Below, one piece after another: positions 40,240 to 49,706 of a stretch of 62,842 bases of DNA. The translations under genes were made by a program, and so were the position numbers. Source of the DNA: Notoacmeibacter sp. (lineage in GTDB: Bacteria; Pseudomonadota; Alphaproteobacteria; Rhizobiales; Rhizobiaceae); contig JAIOIW010000026.1 in NCBI GenBank assembly GCA_019912385.1, positions 1 to 62,842 on the forward strand, read 5' to 3'. The notes below the pieces were generated by a model that was not told the DNA's origin, searched no databases, and saw only the letters and a list, made by a program, of their open reading frames with translations. How positions within the stretch are numbered: position 1 is the first letter of the stretch; every line of letters starts with the position of its first letter.

Positions 40240-40506
40240 TCAGAAACCGGTCTCGATCCGATTGAAGACGATGGTCGACAGGGTGCCGATCTGCTCGCCG
40301 ATAAACCCCGCCGACAGGGCGACGGAAATGAATATGACCATGATCTTCGGAATGAAGGTGAGGGTGACTTCCTGGATCTGCGTCAGCGCCTGGAACAGCG
40401 CGATCACCAGGCCGACGACCATCGCGGGCACAACGGCTGGCGACGCGACGACGATGACCGTCCACATCGCCAGCTGAACGATTTCAAGCGCGTCGGACTG
40501 GTTCAT
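40240..40506 (-). CDS. fliQ: Flagellar export gate protein FliQ
   Basis: 88 residues with two transmembrane helices separated by LVIALFQALTQIQEVTLTF, the FliQ signature, and FIPKIMVIF. It forms four copies of the export gate with FliP and FliR. A 104-nt gap separates it from flhA. Confidence 0.95.
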   Translation of the reverse strand: MNQSDALEIVQLAMWTVIVVASPAVVPAMVVGLVIALFQALTQIQEVTLTFIPKIMVIFISVALSAGFIGEQIGTLSTIVFNRIETGF

Positions 40507-40517
40507 TGCGCCGGGTC

Positions 40518-40916
40518 CTAGCTGATGGTCACGCCACCGCCCACGACGACCTGCTCGCCGCCATCGAGGACCGCGATGACGCCGTCGTCGAATACGCGGA
40601 CTTCCTGAATGGTGCCGGTCACCGTGCCGTCGGGCGAGGTCAGCGTTCGGCCGATCAGCGAACCGGCCTGGGAGATCGACGAGAACTGCAGCAGCTGATC
40701 GAGCTTCTTGTTGATCTGCACGCCCTGTTCGACATTCGAGAAATTCGCAAGTTGGGCAACGTATTCGGTGGAATCCATCGGATTGGTCGGATCCTGGTTC
40801 TTCATCTCGGCGACGAGGAGCTTCAGGAAGGTGTCGTAGTCGACCATGTTGCTTGTCGTCGACGAGGCCGTCGATGTCTGGGCCGTCGTGCCGGATACTC
40901 CGGAGATGCTTGTCAT
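40518..40916 (-). CDS. flgD: Hook-capping protein FlgD
   Basis: 132 residues, short compared with enteric FlgD (about 230), as usual in Rhizobiales. The N-terminal cap motif YDTFLKLLVAEMKNQDPTNP and STEYVAQLANFSNVEQG is clear; the C-terminal part is a reduced beta domain. It caps the growing hook so FlgE subunits can assemble. Ends 11 nt before fliQ. Confidence 0.94.
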   Translation of the reverse strand: MTSISGVSGTTAQTSTASSTTSNMVDYDTFLKLLVAEMKNQDPTNPMDSTEYVAQLANFSNVEQGVQINKKLDQLLQFSSISQAGSLIGRTLTSPDGTVTGTIQEVRVFDDGVIAVLDGGEQVVVGGGVTIS

Positions 40917-40920
40917 GACC

Positions 40921-41385
40921 TTATCCCGTTGCCGTTTTCTTCAATGGCGCCGCGCCCGGCGCGACCTCCCCGGCGGATGATCCAGCGCCCCCGGGCATGG
41001 CGACGATATCGTCATCGATGGGAAACAGCGTCCTGATCGATTTCATCGCTTCGTAATACTTCTTCTCGTGCACCATCTGGTCGATCGTCTTGAGTGCGGA
41101 AAGGACCAGCGGATTGGCGTAAGCGTCGAGAAGCGAGGCTATCTGAGCGCGAAAGAGCTCAAGCGTCGAAGCCGCATCCTGCGGTGCCATCAGGATCACC
41201 TGGACGACGAAATAGAGCTGGCGCAACGGTGTCGTTGCATCCTCGGCCTGCAGGACGTGGTTTTCAAGCAGGAAGTTCACATCGTTGAGAAACTCGATCG
41301 ATGTCTTGCGATCGACCCGCAGAACGGCGCCGTTGATGTAGATCCGTTCATTTGCCTTGAGAGAGACCTTGAAGGTGTTCTTCAT
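40921..41385 (-). CDS. flbT: Flagellin mRNA regulator FlbT
   Basis: 154 residues. LKANERIYINGAVLRVDRKT and FLNDVNFLLENHVLQAEDAT are characteristic. In Caulobacter and rhizobia FlbT acts on the 5' leader of flagellin mRNA to couple flagellin synthesis to hook completion, together with FlaF. The start overlaps the flaF stop by 4 nt. The Ala/Gly-rich tail after residue 125 is probably disordered. Confidence 0.94.
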   Translation of the reverse strand: MKNTFKVSLKANERIYINGAVLRVDRKTSIEFLNDVNFLLENHVLQAEDATTPLRQLYFVVQVILMAPQDAASTLELFRAQIASLLDAYANPLVLSALKTIDQMVHEKKYYEAMKSIRTLFPIDDDIVAMPGGAGSSAGEVAPGAAPLKKTATG

Positions 41386-41729
41386 CGAATTCCATCTTTG
41401 ATTATTTCGGAGACATCAATCAACGCATCGAAGTCGTGTGATTCGCCCTGGCGGATGGCCTCGGCCGCCCGCAGTATCCAGATGCCGATCGATATCAGGT
41501 TGGCCCGCAGTTCGTCCGGCAACTGGTTGTCTTCGCTGGCGAGGTCTTCGAGGAAGACGGACCAGACGCGGATCGTGAAATGCAATGCCTCGACCGCGGC
41601 GATGGAATCCGTGCCCTCGTCGCGCGCCCCGGCAAGCAGGTCGATCGAACGCTGGATGATCTCCCTCTCCCGCGCCTTGGCGTCGAGCTGGGAGTCCGTC
41701 CGGATATCCTCGTATGCGATCTTGTACAA
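41382..41729 (-). CDS. flaF: Flagellin synthesis regulator FlaF
   Basis: 115 residues, helical. YKIAYEDIRTDSQLDAKARE and FTIRVWSVFLEDLASEDNQL match the FlaF family, an alphaproteobacterial protein needed for flagellin secretion and for balance with FlbT. It is translated just before FlbT with an ATGA overlap. Confidence 0.93.
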   Translation of the reverse strand: MYKIAYEDIRTDSQLDAKAREREIIQRSIDLLAGARDEGTDSIAAVEALHFTIRVWSVFLEDLASEDNQLPDELRANLISIGIWILRAAEAIRQGESHDFDALIDVSEIIKDGIR

Positions 41730-41758
41730 TTTCCACCCCTGCCCTTTCGACGTGCCTG

Positions 41759-42793
41759 CTACAGGTAATTCATCAGGCTCAAATTCTGGACGCGCTTCGT
41801 GATCTGGTATGAGGTCTCGATCTGCGTCAGCAACATGTTGAGTTTGGTCGCCGCCTCGTAGGGATCAACCGCCGACAGATCGTCGCCCAGGCTGGTGAGT
41901 CGTTCGCTCTGAAGCCTGATCCGGTCCGTGGCGTCGCCGACCTGCTGCTGAAGGAAGCCGACACGACTCTGGAGATCGCCCAGGTCGGCTGCCGCATTGC
42001 CAACAAGGCCCAATGATTTCTTGGCCACCGCGCTGCGGGCCGCCCCGCCTAGATTGCCGCTGAAGAATTCGGCGGCAATCACGGCGGCGTAGGTTGCCTT
42101 GCGGAATCCCATCTCGTTGGCACTGACCGACGTCTCGACCGATTGGGTCTTCGTGATCCGCGAACGGATGCCATCGTCCGATGCCGTCGACATCGATGAC
42201 CAGCCAGCCCCCAGGAACAAAGGCTCGATCTGGTTATCTATGAATGTCTTCATGCTCGCCGCGGTGATCGCCTGGGCAGCCGGATCGTTCTTGGTGAAAC
42301 CGAAATAGGAGGTGAACGCGGCGTCGACCGCGACCTGCATGGCGCTGCCGGCATAGTCGGTGATCGGCCGGGCGTCGGTATTGATGCCGGCGAAGACATA
42401 GTCGCCGCCATGGGTGGTGTTGAGCACCGCCGTGACATCCTGCAGCGCGGTGCGCGCGCTGTTGGCGACAACGCTCGGATTGTTGTCGCCGCCGATCGCG
42501 GCCGTCAGCGAAGACATCATCGCCTCGATTTGAGTCTTGGCCTGCCCGATCGCGTCCTGGGTGATAGTGAGCCGGCTGGAGGCGAGCTTGTTGGTCTCCA
42601 GGATCGACGACAGGCGCTGCGCGTCGCCGAGCAGCGATATGCGCTTGCCATTGCCCGCGCCCAGCGCCAGGCCCGGGTCGGCCATCTGTCCGCTAACCGT
42701 TTCCTGCTGCGCTGTGATGATTTCGCGATGCATGTTCTGCAGCGAAAGGCGCAGGGCGCTCGCGATCGAATGGGTGCTTATGTGAGACAGCAT
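41759..42793 (-). CDS. flgL: Hook-filament junction protein FlgL
   Basis: 344 residues. The N terminus (ASALRLSLQNMHREIITAQQ) and C terminus (LNMLLTQIETSYQITKRVQN) form the flagellin-like coiled coils, with LTSLGDDLSAVDPYEAATKL typical of FlgL. It connects FlgK to the filament. flgK-flgL are adjacent with 6 nt between them. Confidence 0.94.
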   Translation of the reverse strand: MLSHISTHSIASALRLSLQNMHREIITAQQETVSGQMADPGLALGAGNGKRISLLGDAQRLSSILETNKLASSRLTITQDAIGQAKTQIEAMMSSLTAAIGGDNNPSVVANSARTALQDVTAVLNTTHGGDYVFAGINTDARPITDYAGSAMQVAVDAAFTSYFGFTKNDPAAQAITAASMKTFIDNQIEPLFLGAGWSSMSTASDDGIRSRITKTQSVETSVSANEMGFRKATYAAVIAAEFFSGNLGGAARSAVAKKSLGLVGNAAADLGDLQSRVGFLQQQVGDATDRIRLQSERLTSLGDDLSAVDPYEAATKLNMLLTQIETSYQITKRVQNLSLMNYL

Positions 42794-42799
42794 CGCGTT

Positions 42800-44263
42800 T
42801 TACCCCACCGCCGCCATCAGCGTCTTCAGCATCTGGTCGACTGTCATGAGAAGGCGGGCAGAAGCCTGATAGGAGTGCTCCAGCTCGACGAGCTTCGACA
42901 TCTCCTCGTCGATATTGACGCCGATCGTATTGCCCAGCTTTTCGGCAAGCTGGGTGCTGAGAGCCTCCTTGCGCTCGGCGGCATGGCTGGCATCGGAGCG
43001 AAATCCGTCGAGCCAGGCCTGCGCCTGCGCCGCGTAGTCGAGGACGGAGAAGTTGCCGCCGACACCGCTTTGCGCATCGAAGGCCATTGCCGAGTCCATG
43101 CCCTCCGCCAGGGCGATCAGCCTGTCGGCATAGGACGCGCCGCCGGAGGTGTTTTCGACATAGGCGGCGCCATTCAGACCGCCGTCGCGCAGCAGGGCCG
43201 GGCTGCCGCCCTGGTCCGCATCGTAGGCCGCGTTCACCTGCAGGCTCGCCGCCAGACCGGTCATGACCGTACCGGCCGGCGGCAATCCCGGTCCGCCAGC
43301 ATAGGTGAACAGGCCCGCAAGCGGGGTCAACCCGCTTCCCGGAGCCCCGCGTTCGGAAAATGCCTCCACGAGGCCGCGCGCCACTTCGTCCAACTGGCTT
43401 TGCAAGGTGGTCGCCGTGCTGTCGCGCAACTGCAACATGGCGGCGATCGATCCGCCGGCTGCCGTGTTGGCACCGGTGCCCTCGGCAAGGGGGATGCCGT
43501 CGATGCGCACCGGCAAACCAACGGTCGCCGCGCCGTAGATCGTCTGCGGCGTGAAGGTAACTTCGCGCGGTTCTTTCTCGAACAGCGTGGCGCCGCCCGT
43601 CGTCACCAGCATCATGTCGTTGCCGGCGCGCGAGATCGACGATACCGGGACATAGGAAGCGATCTTCTTGAGCACGGCATCGCGGCGGTCGAGGGCGTCG
43701 TTGACATCCTGGCCGGAAAACGTGCCGCTGACTATTTCGCCGTTCAGCTTGCCGAACTCGCCGAGCAGCCGGTTGAGATCGTCGACAGCCGCGGATATGT
43801 CACGGTCCATCGAACGGCGGAATTCCTGCACGGCGGAGGAAGCGCCGCCGATCATCGAAGCCAGGTCCTTGGCGGAATTGACCACCGCCTGCCCGTAAAG
43901 CGCGTTGGATGGCTGGGCGCTGAAGTTCTGCAGCTTTTCGTGCAGACTGGACATGAGAGAGGATGCCGACAGCGAGCCGTCAGCGCCGTTGAGCACGGTA
44001 TTCAGCTCGTCTACGCGGCCGGCGAGATACCTCTGGGCGGAGCTGTCGGAGAGCGCGGTCAGGTTGGCCCGGGCGAGGCGGGCGTCGGTTGCACGGCGCG
44101 TTGTCCCGATGCGCACGCCGTATTCGCCGCTTTCCAGCTCGATCTCGCGGCGCGAGTAATCCTCGTTTCCGGCACTCGACACATTCCGCGCTGCAAGGCT
44201 TGTCTGCCGCGTCAGGTTGGACAGCGAGCTCTGGGCAATTTGCAGTGCGGTTGACAGAGACAT
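42800..44263 (-). CDS. flgK: Hook-associated protein FlgK
   Basis: 487 residues. The N-terminal SLSTALQIAQSSLSNLTRQT and the central ISAAVDDLNRLLGEFGKLNG fit FlgK; the C-terminal EEMSKLVELEHSYQASARLL helix is the conserved D0 domain. FlgK is the first junction protein on the hook and is exported after hook completion, probably with the FlgN-like chaperone. Confidence 0.95.
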   Translation of the reverse strand: MSLSTALQIAQSSLSNLTRQTSLAARNVSSAGNEDYSRREIELESGEYGVRIGTTRRATDARLARANLTALSDSSAQRYLAGRVDELNTVLNGADGSLSASSLMSSLHEKLQNFSAQPSNALYGQAVVNSAKDLASMIGGASSAVQEFRRSMDRDISAAVDDLNRLLGEFGKLNGEIVSGTFSGQDVNDALDRRDAVLKKIASYVPVSSISRAGNDMMLVTTGGATLFEKEPREVTFTPQTIYGAATVGLPVRIDGIPLAEGTGANTAAGGSIAAMLQLRDSTATTLQSQLDEVARGLVEAFSERGAPGSGLTPLAGLFTYAGGPGLPPAGTVMTGLAASLQVNAAYDADQGGSPALLRDGGLNGAAYVENTSGGASYADRLIALAEGMDSAMAFDAQSGVGGNFSVLDYAAQAQAWLDGFRSDASHAAERKEALSTQLAEKLGNTIGVNIDEEMSKLVELEHSYQASARLLMTVDQMLKTLMAAVG

Positions 44264-44350
44264 TTTTCAACTTTCAGAAGGCGCCGACCGGTCTGTTATC
44301 GCTCTCCTTCGCCGCTTCTCGAACCCGGTTTTCGTTCCCGTCGCGGAGTC

Positions 44351-45625
44351 CTATCGTTTCAGATTGACGACCACATCCAACAGTTCCGAACCCGTCTGGA
44401 AGACCTTCGAATTCGCCGTGTAGCTGCGCTGGGACTGAATCATGGCCGTCAGTTCGCTGGCGACATCGACGTTGGATTGCTCCAGCGCGCCCGAGATGAC
44501 GCGGCCTACCTCGCCGTCGTCGGCATTCCTGATGACCACGTCACCCGAAGAATCATTGGGAGAGAAAACCGTTCCTGAAACCGGTGTCAGCCGGTCGGGG
44601 CTTGAAACCGTCGCCAGCGGGATCTTGTAGAGCACGCGGCTCGACCCGTTGGCGTAGCGTGCATAGACGAAGCCGTCTTCAGCGATATCGACCTGCTCGA
44701 TGCCGAATGGTGCGCTGCCGTTCGTCTTGGCATCGGCGATCGTGAAATCGGAGGCAAACTGCGTCATGCCACTCAGGTCGAGCGTCATCGTCTCACCGCC
44801 GGGAATGGCAATGCTCAGCGATGAGGTCGATGCGCCGGAGAGTTGTCCGGTCGTTGCATCAAACGAAAGCGTCGCGGTCGCGATCGGACCCGCCGAATAG
44901 GGGAAGGGATTTCCCGCCGCCGCATCGGCCTGATTGAAGGCCGCGACTTCCCATGTTTCCGCCCCGGTCTTGGTAAAATAGAGATCGACCAGCACCGAGC
45001 GGCCAAGGGAGTCATAGGTCGCAAGCGACGTCTTGTTTGTGAAGCTCGATGTTGCCAGGTTGGCAGCGGCCGTACTGCCGGCAACAGCAGCCGCATTGGC
45101 GGGAAGATTGGCCGCGAACAATCCCGACGTGGTCGCTTCGGCCACCAGGTCGGTCGTGTTGATGACGATCGGCTCGAGTCCGGCGAAGCCGTTTGCCACG
45201 CCGACCGGCGTGTTGTTCTGCACCGGATAGCCGGTCAGGAAATAGCCGCCCGAGTTGACCAGACGCCCGTTGCTGTCGGGAATGAACGCGCCGGCGCGGG
45301 TCAGGAAAGGCGAACCGCTGGCGTCCTGCACAATGAAGAACCCCGTGCCCTGCACGGCCAGGTCGGTGATCGAGGTCGTATATTCGAGCGCACCCTGCTG
45401 GGTAACCGAATACCGGGTCGAGGGAACGATACCGCCGGAATTATAGGCGCCGCTGGTGTTTCGCCAGCCTTCTGCGTTCTGCACGACCAGGGTCGAAAAG
45501 AGCACGCTGGCGCGCTTGTAGCCGGTCGTATCGGAATTGGCGATGTTGTCGGCGACGGCGGATAGTCTGCTCGACTGCGCGTTCATCCCCGAAACACTGG
45601 TCTGCATCATCCCGTAAATGCTCAT
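44351..45625 (-). CDS. flgE: Flagellar hook protein FlgE
   Basis: 424 residues from the ATG at 45625, preceded by GGAAAGG; an open frame continues upstream but overlaps ftcR. SIYGMMQTSVSGMNAQSSRL and VADNIANSDTTGYKRA form the conserved N-terminal rod-type motif, and VDVASELTAMIQSQRSYTAN with VFQTGSELLDVVVNLKR the C-terminal one. It polymerises into the hook. In Brucella the adjacent regulator FtcR activates flgE directly, which fits the order ftcR-flgE here. Confidence 0.96.
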   Translation of the reverse strand: MSIYGMMQTSVSGMNAQSSRLSAVADNIANSDTTGYKRASVLFSTLVVQNAEGWRNTSGAYNSGGIVPSTRYSVTQQGALEYTTSITDLAVQGTGFFIVQDASGSPFLTRAGAFIPDSNGRLVNSGGYFLTGYPVQNNTPVGVANGFAGLEPIVINTTDLVAEATTSGLFAANLPANAAAVAGSTAAANLATSSFTNKTSLATYDSLGRSVLVDLYFTKTGAETWEVAAFNQADAAAGNPFPYSAGPIATATLSFDATTGQLSGASTSSLSIAIPGGETMTLDLSGMTQFASDFTIADAKTNGSAPFGIEQVDIAEDGFVYARYANGSSRVLYKIPLATVSSPDRLTPVSGTVFSPNDSSGDVVIRNADDGEVGRVISGALEQSNVDVASELTAMIQSQRSYTANSKVFQTGSELLDVVVNLKR

Positions 45626-45689
45626 CGACACACCTTTCCTAAAGCGCCTTGAACTGAAGGGTAGCGATGCAACCTTGCGCGAAACTCGC

Positions 45690-46415
45690 TCAAGAAGCCT
45701 TGTCCACGCTTTTGGCCGCGATGGCGCGGCCAGGCGTCTCGTCGCCATCCAGGACCAGCCGGTAGCCAAGGAACCGCTTGGAATCGATCGGGTCGTAGCC
45801 AAGCCTGGCGCGAAGTTTCTTGCGCAGCTTGGAGATGTGACTCTCCACCACGTTGTCGTCGACCGTTTCGTCGAACACGCCATAGATGGCATTGAATATC
45901 TGGGTCTTGTCGACCCGGCGCCCGCCGACCGATGCCAGGTATTCCAGGATCCTGCGCTCGCGGCGCGGAAGCGGAAACACCTCGCCATCGATCTCCGAGT
46001 CGCGGCCATCGAAATAGATGCGCAAGCGACCGCCGTCGAAGGCAAAGTCAAGATCGTTGGAACGACGGCTGATCACGGAAATGCGCGCGAGGATCTCGCG
46101 GATATGAACCGGCTTGCGCACGACGTCGTCGAAGCCGGATTCAAACAGTTTCAAGGTATCCTCGAGCGATCCCTGGTCGACCAGGGCGATCAGCGGCGCG
46201 CGGGTCTTTTCCCGGATCCGCTTCGGACTGAGCTTTTCAAGCTCCGCCTCACCTACCAGACAGGCCCCGACGCTCTCCAAGTCTTTCCGCCCGGCAGTAT
46301 CAATCCACTCATGGAACTCGCTAGTACAAAATCCAGTTGTAGGAAAGCCTTCTCGACTTAGTAGAGATTTGTATCCGTCCAATACAATATCTCGCTCGTC
46401 GACCACTACGATCAT
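45690..46415 (-). CDS. ftcR: Flagellar transcriptional regulator FtcR (Rem)
   Basis: 241 residues. The C-terminal OmpR-type winged helix contains LPRRERRILEYLASVGGRRV, then ENVVESHISKLRKKLRARLG-like text and DPIDSKRFLGYRL, very close to Brucella FtcR and Sinorhizobium Rem. The N-terminal receiver begins MIVVVDERD but has no aspartate at the usual phosphorylation position (the strand reads VGACLVGE near residues 49-56), so it is probably not controlled by phosphorylation. It activates hook and late flagellar genes, beginning with flgE 64 nt downstream. Confidence 0.95.
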   Translation of the reverse strand: MIVVVDERDIVLDGYKSLLSREGFPTTGFCTSEFHEWIDTAGRKDLESVGACLVGEAELEKLSPKRIREKTRAPLIALVDQGSLEDTLKLFESGFDDVVRKPVHIREILARISVISRRSNDLDFAFDGGRLRIYFDGRDSEIDGEVFPLPRRERRILEYLASVGGRRVDKTQIFNAIYGVFDETVDDNVVESHISKLRKKLRARLGYDPIDSKRFLGYRLVLDGDETPGRAIAAKSVDKAS

Positions 46416-46589
46416 CGTGCGTTCCCCCGCGAATCAGTCCCCGAGTCCACGCAACAACTGGTAACTGCCCAGAAGAATCGCCGACAACTGCGAAATTTCG
46501 CATACGGCATTCGAGCGTTGGATTCGCCGAATCCGCCGGCCGACAGGAAGCATTTTTCCCGGACGAGAAATGCAACTCTTATGATATGT

Positions 46590-47192
46590 TCATTTTCTGG
46601 CCTGGGGTTGGCAGAACTGGATCGCCTGCGACGTCCATTGGGCAAAACCGGCCGCTACCATATTGGAAATTACCTTGCAAATATAACGCTTTTGGGCCGC
46701 ATCGTTGTCGGGCCCCGCATGGTAACGAGCAACCGCCATGGCCCAGTTCCCCTCGCTTCTTCTCAACTCCGCGAGGAACCGGGCGGCATAAGCCACATTC
46801 TCGCGTGGGTTGAACATGGATTCTAAGCCGGCAAATTTTTTTCCGTGATATTGATAGTTGATTTGCATACATCCGATATCAATCAGACGCTCCCCCTGGT
46901 CGTAGTAGCGCCGGAACAGCTCGATCGCAGCATGGCGACTGGAGGGGAATACCGCCTTGCCTGCGACATTGAGAGCGTAGGGTTGGAGGCTTCCGTTGCG
47001 TCCTGTTTCTGCCAATCCGACAGCATAGAGGACGCCGACGGGGATTTCATATCTTTGCGCTGCGGCGATGATATGGCGTTCGCAGGCGTTCTCCGGGGCC
47101 GCCAAAGCTTGGTCAAATGTACAGAGTCCGGCCGCCGCCAGCACGGCCGGACGAGCCCTCGTCACTACTGCTCGAAGCAGCTGCACGATCAT
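46590..47192 (-). CDS. Flagellar-cluster lytic transglycosylase
   Basis: 200 residues from the ATG at 47192, chosen because AGGCGG lies 6 nt upstream; longer starts at 47222 or 47306 would extend further into fliK. A signal peptide (to about residue 31, ALAA) precedes an SLT domain: catalytic Glu62 in GLAETGRNG, IDIGCMQINYQYHG, and FNPRENVAYAARFLAELR. It cleaves murein glycan strands, probably making a gap for the rod. It corresponds in position to the transglycosylase between motD and rem in Sinorhizobium. It overlaps fliK by 80 nt. Confidence 0.88.
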   Translation of the reverse strand: MIVQLLRAVVTRARPAVLAAAGLCTFDQALAAPENACERHIIAAAQRYEIPVGVLYAVGLAETGRNGSLQPYALNVAGKAVFPSSRHAAIELFRRYYDQGERLIDIGCMQINYQYHGKKFAGLESMFNPRENVAYAARFLAELRRSEGNWAMAVARYHAGPDNDAAQKRYICKVISNMVAAGFAQWTSQAIQFCQPQARK

Positions 47193-48468
47193 CGCGGCCC
47201 GCCTGGTTCGCATATTCGCCATCCTGCCTGCGTCCATCCGTCTCGCCACGCTCGCGGTTGCCGCCCCACTGGTCCAGCGTGGTTGAACCGCCGTCGGCGC
47301 CTGCAAGGTTCACCTGATCGACCTGGTATCCAAGGGTCTGGAAGCTCCTGGCGACCGTATCCAGGCCACCGGCAACGAGTTTCCGCGCAGCATGCTCCTC
47401 CGCCTTGATGTCGACGGAGATACGGTTGCCTGTGGCCCGCAGATTGAGCGTCAGCGTGCCGAGTTCCGCAGGATGCAATTGCACCTTGATAGCCTGGAGC
47501 GTCTGGCCCTGCCCATTCGGTATTTCCCGATACTGGGCGGTCGGCGCCTTCAGGAAGGCCGACCAGTTCGCGTTGTTGCGAATCGCCTCGACAACGGAGA
47601 AAGCAACGCCGGCACCGACCGCCGGCCGCGCGGCGGCAGGATCGGCCTGCGGTTGCGCATTGGCGGAAGACTGACCGGATACCGGCGTTTTCGCGCCCTG
47701 GCCGTCGTCCTTGCTTCCCGCGCCATCCCCGGCCTGCCTGTTTTCGACCGCATCTGCGAGGCGTGCAGCGGCGCGCGCCAGACGTTCGCCGGCTGACGGA
47801 TCCTGGCGCTTGTCCGACACGCCTGTTGACGGCGCATCCTGCGCCGGTACGGCTTGGCCCGCGGCCAATGGGCGCTGCTCTTTGCTGACCACGGCAAGTT
47901 CGCCGGAATCTGCCACCGCCCATGCCCCATCCTGCATGCCACCGGCAGCGGCAACATCACGGATGGCCGCCGCCCCGGCCGATCCGCGCGGCGGCGGACC
48001 ATCTTTCCCGTTTTCCGGCGCGGCCGGGGCGCCATCATCCATCGCCGGTTGCCGTGCTTCCGGTCCTGGCGCCGCGGCATTGAACTCCGCCAGGAGATCA
48101 AGCTCTGCGGCCTCCCCGGTCTCGCCGTCCGACCGGGATTGGCCATCACCGCCATCCTGCCCATCGGCATCGGCGCCGGTTTTCGACCTGTCGAGCCTGT
48201 GCGACAGCGCGAACATCTTTGGCGACACCTTCGTATCGGCGGGCGCATTGCCGTCATCGCCAGGCTCCGGCTCGACCGCCGAAGCATCGTACGGGGTTTC
48301 GTCCGCCGCTCCGGGCCCTGACGGGGCCTCCCGTCCGGCAGAACGCTTTTCGCCCGCCACCAGCTCCCTGAACCCTTCATGGGCCGGCGGATGTCCGCGG
48401 GTTTCGCTTGCTTTCGGCGTGTTCGCCGGTGCTGCCGGCAAAAGGGGGGACATGGTCATGGCGCTCAT
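47113..48468 (-). CDS. fliK: Hook-length control protein FliK (MotD)
   Basis: 451 residues. The first 300 are low complexity (Ala, Gly, Asp, Pro rich) and probably act as the ruler. The C-terminal domain has VQLHPAELGTLTLNLRATGN and ARKLVAGGLDTVARSFQTLG, the Flg_hook signature. In Sinorhizobium the gene was first named motD. The ATG overlaps the motC stop (ATGA). FliK measures the hook and switches export from hook to filament subunits. Confidence 0.9.
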   Translation of the reverse strand: MSAMTMSPLLPAAPANTPKASETRGHPPAHEGFRELVAGEKRSAGREAPSGPGAADETPYDASAVEPEPGDDGNAPADTKVSPKMFALSHRLDRSKTGADADGQDGGDGQSRSDGETGEAAELDLLAEFNAAAPGPEARQPAMDDGAPAAPENGKDGPPPRGSAGAAAIRDVAAAGGMQDGAWAVADSGELAVVSKEQRPLAAGQAVPAQDAPSTGVSDKRQDPSAGERLARAAARLADAVENRQAGDGAGSKDDGQGAKTPVSGQSSANAQPQADPAAARPAVGAGVAFSVVEAIRNNANWSAFLKAPTAQYREIPNGQGQTLQAIKVQLHPAELGTLTLNLRATGNRISVDIKAEEHAARKLVAGGLDTVARSFQTLGYQVDQVNLAGADGGSTTLDQWGGNRERGETDGRRQDGEYANQAGRDDRAAASSSSDEGSSGRAGGGRTLYI

Positions 48469-49706
48469 TCGTCGATCAACTTGTCGATGGATTTCAGCCG
48501 GTCACGGGCGCTGCTGAGCAGGGTCTCATAGGAGGTGTCCGAGACTTCCGGTTTATCTGCCTTGTCCTGCATCGCTCGCCCGGCCCGCGCTTGTGAGGTC
48601 TTCGGCTCGCCGCCACGCGAATCGCCGACGGTCACAGGCCCGGGTTGCGGCTCCACCGAAGCGGAGGCGAGCGCGGCGGGACCGAGGATCGCACCGGCAA
48701 GACGGAGCGCAGCGCGGAGCAGCGGGACATCTTCTATCGGAAGATCGGCCTCACTGATTCCCGAGAGGTTGGCATAGGCCTGCCTGGCATTGGAGGACGT
48801 TACCGCAGCGAGGTTTTGGTAAAGACGCACGCGCGAAACGGAAACCGCGGTGTTTCCGGCCATGTCGTGCGACAATTCCCCGGAGGCGAATGCGGAAAGC
48901 TCCAGATGGCCCGCAACCGCAGCGCTGCGCGCAAGACGCATCAGCACCCCGATACGCTGATCGCGCGCCAGCGCGGACAGGAGATCGCGTATCCTGCTGT
49001 GAGGCAAAGCACCGTCGAAGGCGATAACGCCCGGAATGTAATGGCTGACAAACTGCGCCGCGAAGGGAGAGTCGATGTAGCGGCGCGCATATTGCACCGC
49101 GACCAGCGAGAAGCCCCTGACGTCCTCGCGCGCAACGTGAATCGACAGCAGGCGCCGCAGCGCGACTTCCTCGACCAGGGTTCCGGGCGCCAGCAGCCTT
49201 GCATGGTCGAAACTGCGCCGGGCTTCCTCGTCATCCTCGCCGATGTTCACCGTACCCTTGGCAAGCGCGACATAGGGCGAAAGCGGGACGCCGACCGCCG
49301 GTACGTCCACCTGGGCGAAGAACTCCCTGGCTTTCGCGGCATTGCCGACGATGTAGGCCAGCACGGCCTGCGCGATCGCGTAGTCGGGATGATCGGCGGG
49401 AACGCGCTCGAGCATTCGGCTGGCGGGCGTGGCGCCGCCTCCGCCGAGCGCGAACATGAGCAGGGGGCGCACACCTTCCTCAAGCGGCCCGCTCGCGGCC
49501 AGTTCCCTGCGGAAACTCTCGTCCAGCAGCGAGACCATTTCGCTTTGCAGCGGAAGGGCTGACCGGTCACCGCGGGCAATGCTGTCCTGCACGCGCTGAA
49601 GCCCACCCAGCAATTGCACGGGCCGCAAATTTCCCTGCGCATGCGCGGACGCACTCGCGACAACGAACGCCAGAACCGCCAGTGCGCAAGTGACGGCCCT
49701 GCTCAT
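48465..49706 (-). CDS. motC: Chemotaxis/motility protein MotC
   Basis: 413 residues from the ATG at 49706, overlapping the motB stop. A signal peptide (LAVLAFVVASASAHAQG) is followed by an Ala-rich helical periplasmic domain with RPVQLLGGLQRVQDSIARGD, LLMFALGGGGATPASRML and ALARDQRIGVLMRLARSAAV. MotC is a Rhizobiales-specific periplasmic protein that binds MotB and is required for stator function. The extra open frame upstream lies in motB and is ignored. Confidence 0.92.
   Translation of the reverse strand: MSRAVTCALAVLAFVVASASAHAQGNLRPVQLLGGLQRVQDSIARGDRSALPLQSEMVSLLDESFRRELAASGPLEEGVRPLLMFALGGGGATPASRMLERVPADHPDYAIAQAVLAYIVGNAAKAREFFAQVDVPAVGVPLSPYVALAKGTVNIGEDDEEARRSFDHARLLAPGTLVEEVALRRLLSIHVAREDVRGFSLVAVQYARRYIDSPFAAQFVSHYIPGVIAFDGALPHSRIRDLLSALARDQRIGVLMRLARSAAVAGHLELSAFASGELSHDMAGNTAVSVSRVRLYQNLAAVTSSNARQAYANLSGISEADLPIEDVPLLRAALRLAGAILGPAALASASVEPQPGPVTVGDSRGGEPKTSQARAGRAMQDKADKPEVSDTSYETLLSSARDRLKSIDKLIDE

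Noticed and set aside
42410-44254. 614-codon plus-strand frame opposite flgL and flgK
   Set aside because: It spans two well-identified flagellar genes on the other strand and is rich in His/Arg/Gln as expected of a shadow.
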